The notes under the pieces were generated by a model. The model did no database searches and was not told where the DNA came from. It was given only the letters and a program-made list of their open reading frames with translations. Shown one piece after another: positions 29,413 to 32,662 of a stretch of DNA of 32,662 nucleotides. The position numbers and the translations under genes are program-made. Each line of letters starts with the position of its first letter. Position 1 is the stretch's first letter. Source of the DNA: a virus; IMG/VR virus record IMGVR_UViG_3300025276_000110, positions 1 through 32,662 of that record; one strand, given 5' to 3'.

Positions 29413-32400
29413 TTATTTTAGTACTCTTTTGTTCCTGTCTTTCTTGTTACTTAACTGCAAAGGACCTCTTAAAGCTGTAGGTATTAATCTTGCAAAGTGA
29501 GCAACAGCTTTTGCGTCTCCTTTGTCACCATACTTAGCCTTACGTTGATATTCTGTTTGCATAGCTGTATGATACAATGCAAGTGCTAAATTCTCTACAG
29601 TATCAGATGCTGGTATGTTAGTCATGTACGTAAGTTTAGGTACGTTACCTAATAGCAACATATCACCTAATAACTTTTCAAAAAACTTAGATGTTTCATC
29701 TTGTGGTTCATCGTCATCTAATCCTGTTTTAGATATTGCAAACAATAAAGATGCAACCATAATACCATTTGTACCATACAGTACTCTCATAACACCATCA
29801 CGAACATGTGGTTCAAATTTAGCTAATTCTTTTTTAAATTCTTTTGGTTTAGATAACTTGCCTTCTTTGTTCATTTTATCAATAAACTTACGTGCTGCAG
29901 TTATAGAACCAATGGTCATATCGCCTAAATCATTAACGTCTTCTTTTTTAAATCTATCTGCTAAGAAAGTTGGAAACCATCTTTTAAATTGCATAACCAT
30001 ATTACCTAATGAATAAAGTTGTATAAAACGCATGTCTGTAGCAGAGTAACCTCTACCTTGAACGTCAATCACTTTTCTTTCTAACTTAGCAATATCTTCT
30101 TGCGATAGTTTTCTAGCACCTGTTTTAGCTGCTAAATCTTCATTAAATTTAAGTGTTCCATCTTCTGCTATATAATAAGCTTCCCATTGTTCTTGACTTA
30201 ACATACCTAAAAATGATGCTTGCTGTATATTGTTTTCAGCTAATACCATAGGCGCAAAGATTAAAGAGCTTAACGAACTAGTACCTATACCTTCTGATAT
30301 TTCTTCAGCTCTATAAGTTAAGATACCAAACTCGTCTATCATTTTTCTAGCTTTCACTCTAGAAGCGTTGTCATAAGTACCATTACTTTTGATACCCCAA
30401 AACCTAGCTTCTCCTTTACGTAATGCTTTACCACCTGCAAGTCTGTATGCATTGTATTTACCAATTGCTACGTTACCTATTGCAGCAGGTATGTTAAAAC
30501 CTAAAGCTACATACATAGTCCATTGTGTAAAAAAGTTTACTAATACCCTTTCAGGTTGTTTACTAAGTATTTTATATGGGCTGTCAGACAATGTTAAATT
30601 CTTTTCTTTTAATAAGAAACCACCTTTAACTACTTTTTCTAAAAACTTAACAGAGTTTTCGTTAAACTCTCCTAGGTTATTTATAGCTGCGTCTATTTCA
30701 GCAGTTTTATCGTTAAACCCTGAAAATGATAAATCATACTGTTTCAAACTAGCATCTCCATTTATAGGCTCAAGACGTGTCAAATCAGAATAATTTACTT
30801 TATTACGCTCTGTTTTTAAATTGTCTGCGCTTATATAAGAATGTTCAACTGCTTTATCGTCACCCGCCCAAGATAATGTGTTCCACACTTGCGCTTCTGA
30901 ATCAAAGAACATATTACCGTGTAAGAACATAAAGTCTCTAACGTACGTGTTTAAGGCTTGATGTATATTATGAGTGGCTAAGTATGAAGATGTCATAGAA
31001 CGTTTGTGTACGTGTCTGTTAACAGCCTCTTCTGACTCTAGCTTCATTATATCATTAACAGGTGATTCTACATTAATATCATTGTTGTCGTCATCTTTAC
31101 CTAGTTCCCATAACTTTTCAGCTCTTTTTTGTATTTCTCTAAACGCTTGTATACGTTGAGGGCCTGTCATAGTTTGCAAGCTTTCTGCAGCAGACTTTAC
31201 AGTTTGTCTTTTACCTTTTACAGTTTTAGTTTCTTTAATAGTAAATGACTCTCCTGGTGCGTGCATAAATATTGCTTTCCAACTAAAGAAGTCTAACTTT
31301 TCTGTTTCTCCTGTAATAGGGTTATACGCTTCTATAACTATATCATTAAGCACAGCATCACCTTTAAACATTTGGTAGTACATACCAAACAATCCTCTTC
31401 TGTGATATGTTTCCCAAGAGTTTGCATTTATGTTTGCTACGTAATTAGCACCTTTAGTGTTTTCATATAATCCTTTAGCTCTAATTAGTTGTTTATAGAA
31501 GTTAGTATACTTTACATACATTTCTATATAATCTTTTTCTTCTAATGATAATGCCTTATAAGCATCACCATTTCTTTTTAACTCGTATACACCGTCTCTT
31601 TTAGTTATTTTAAATAAAGATTCTTTAAGTTGCAAGTTAGATACATCTTTGTATGTAATGTTATTACCTTCTACAACTTTGCGTATACCAGTTTGTGTTT
31701 CATAAAAATTACCAAATAATATTTCATTGTAACTTAAAGTACCAATAGGCATGTAGTTCATATAGAACTTTTTAAGTTTCATCTTTGACTCACCACCAAA
31801 CTCAGCCATTTTACTTTTAAATAGCTTATCAAGTTTGTCGTTCATTTCTTTAGCAACAAGGGCTAAGTTCCTTGTGTACTTCATATGAGTCTTCTTGATG
31901 TTTTTATTTATGTATGCTATTGCAGGTTTTGTTTTACCAAAATCACCTGGCGACATCCATAATTTTAAATGAGATATGTCTTTAGCTTTTTTGTATTTAC
32001 CATCTATGATAGTTTCTACAAAACTTTCACCATGCGCGTATTCCCAATCAGCTATTTGTTTCTCTGCTATGTGATTACCAAACTTAGTTTGTGCAACACG
32101 TAACAACGTGTCAAAAGCTATAGCGTCCATTGTAAAGTTTTCACCATTTACTACTACAGTACCTTTACTTATGTCATCCCTAAGCTGCGCATACACACCT
32201 CTTACTCTTTCAAATCTTTCGTCAAGAGCTTTCTTACTATCTTCTTTGTTGTCTTTAATTAATCTGTATGTAGTATCGTCTAGTTTTGTGCCTAATTCTT
32301 TTTTTATTGCAGCAGCTTTTTTAACAGACTCTTGATACACTTTGTATTGTAAGTTAAAGTCTTCTCTTTCTGCTGGAGCTAGTGACTCAAAGTCTACACC

Positions 32401-32662
32401 TCTAGGTAATATCAATTTAGAATATTCTTTATCAGAAAGTTCAACACCTGTTTCTCCATAGAAAGCACGTGAGTTAGAACTTACTTTAAGGTATTTCTTT
32501 TTACCTACATCATGGTATGTAACACCATCATCTTTAATGTCTTTAGTTGTTAAAGCACCTAAAGTTTGCAACATACCTAATTCAGGTAATTGATTGTTGT
32601 ATGTAATGCTTTGCCCTTTTTGAAATACAGAGCGTTTTTCTTTTACTTCATTAGATATTTTT
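29413..32662 (-). CDS. Very large virion or polyvalent protein (5' partial)
   Basis: The frame stays open from the stop at 29413 to the right edge, giving over 1080 residues; the real start is outside the window. The first in-frame Met (32574) is probably internal, because coding-like sequence continues upstream (SITYNNQLPELG). The N-terminal 600 residues are helical and charged. A hydrophobic stretch (TQWTMYVALGFNIPAAIGNVAIG) lies about 690 residues after Met 32574 and another (GIMVASLLFAISKTG) near 935. A C-terminal KRWFPTFLADRFKKED region resembles long internal-virion or ejection-type phage proteins and their polyvalent domains. It may be carried in the capsid and injected with DNA. The exact family is not certain. 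Confidence 0.6.
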   Translation of the reverse strand, partial: KISNEVKEKRSVFQKGQSITYNNQLPELGMLQTLGALTTKDIKDDGVTYHDVGKKKYLKVSSNSRAFYGETGVELSDKEYSKLILPRGVDFESLAPAEREDFNLQYKVYQESVKKAAAIKKELGTKLDDTTYRLIKDNKEDSKKALDERFERVRGVYAQLRDDISKGTVVVNGENFTMDAIAFDTLLRVAQTKFGNHIAEKQIADWEYAHGESFVETIIDGKYKKAKDISHLKLWMSPGDFGKTKPAIAYINKNIKKTHMKYTRNLALVAKEMNDKLDKLFKSKMAEFGGESKMKLKKFYMNYMPIGTLSYNEILFGNFYETQTGIRKVVEGNNITYKDVSNLQLKESLFKITKRDGVYELKRNGDAYKALSLEEKDYIEMYVKYTNFYKQLIRAKGLYENTKGANYVANINANSWETYHRRGLFGMYYQMFKGDAVLNDIVIEAYNPITGETEKLDFFSWKAIFMHAPGESFTIKETKTVKGKRQTVKSAAESLQTMTGPQRIQAFREIQKRAEKLWELGKDDDNNDINVESPVNDIMKLESEEAVNRHVHKRSMTSSYLATHNIHQALNTYVRDFMFLHGNMFFDSEAQVWNTLSWAGDDKAVEHSYISADNLKTERNKVNYSDLTRLEPINGDASLKQYDLSFSGFNDKTAEIDAAINNLGEFNENSVKFLEKVVKGGFLLKEKNLTLSDSPYKILSKQPERVLVNFFTQWTMYVALGFNIPAAIGNVAIGKYNAYRLAGGKALRKGEARFWGIKSNGTYDNASRVKARKMIDEFGILTYRAEEISEGIGTSSLSSLIFAPMVLAENNIQQASFLGMLSQEQWEAYYIAEDGTLKFNEDLAAKTGARKLSQEDIAKLERKVIDVQGRGYSATDMRFIQLYSLGNMVMQFKRWFPTFLADRFKKEDVNDLGDMTIGSITAARKFIDKMNKEGKLSKPKEFKKELAKFEPHVRDGVMRVLYGTNGIMVASLLFAISKTGLDDDEPQDETSKFFEKLLGDMLLLGNVPKLTYMTNIPASDTVENLALALYHTAMQTEYQRKAKYGDKGDAKAVAHFARLIPTALRGPLQLSNKKDRNKRVLK

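Noticed and set aside
1-32662. tRNA genes, integrase or an insertion sequence.
   Set aside because: I saw no cloverleaf with a T-loop motif, no tyrosine or serine recombinase motif and no transposase, so neither lysogeny nor transposition is supported here.

Overview
The window is part of a tailed-bacteriophage genome, A+T-rich and almost gap-free. Genes sit in two convergent blocks: a plus-strand early/replication block (1 to about 12042) and a minus-strand late block (about 12059 to the right end). Many neighbours overlap at TAATG or ATGA. Three signs point to a Bacteroidota (Flavobacteriia-like, probably aquatic) host. Starts lack Shine-Dalgarno sequences and are instead preceded by A-rich leaders. 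The HU-like gene at 6745 is preceded by a promoter of the Bacteroidota type (TTG, 20-nt gap, TAnnTTTG). Signal peptides end in A/G-Q, as is common in that phylum. No terminase, portal, major capsid protein, DNA polymerase or integrase is visible, so this is a fragment of a larger genome.

Left block. Unknown small proteins (1-956) are followed by a stand-alone class II glutamine amidotransferase (977-1942), a 55-codon overlapping gene and a GS-like amidoligase (2094-3518). After a 113-nt structured gap come two small genes, a DUF932 protein, a replication-initiator-like protein, a DnaB-type helicase and an HU-like protein. Next is a recombination set: Sak4-like ATPase, SSB-like protein with a DDMPF tail, NinB-like, RusA-like, a small winged-helix protein and a PD-(D/E)XK exonuclease. 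A gamma-glutamylcyclotransferase-fold protein (9971-10372) then completes a possible amide-ligation trio with the amidotransferase and amidoligase. The block ends with a protein made mainly of DnaA domain IV, a roughly 190-nt gene-free structured stretch bracketed by a 16-nt direct repeat, two small genes and an HNH nuclease.

Right block, read right to left. A very large virion or polyvalent protein, open at the window edge, is followed by tail and receptor-binding genes: three BppU-like paralogues, a 1198-aa structural protein, a DUF1566-like protein and a repeat-rich tail fibre with a collagen-like segment. Then come a string of very small basic proteins, a signal-peptide-bearing outer-membrane beta-barrel, and a lysis cassette. 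The cassette holds a TM/coiled-coil protein, an exported thioredoxin-fold protein with both active-site Cys replaced by Asn, a 39-aa TM peptide, an M15 endolysin, a 3TM-like holin, a MazG-like short protein, a 27-aa TM peptide and a degenerate amidase. The block ends with a metallophosphoesterase that meets the HNH gene tail to tail.

The most promising unexplained items are the amidotransferase/amidoligase/GGCT module, the repeat-bracketed RNA-like region at 11269-11474, the phage-encoded outer-membrane barrel, and the cysteine-less thioredoxin in the lysis cassette.
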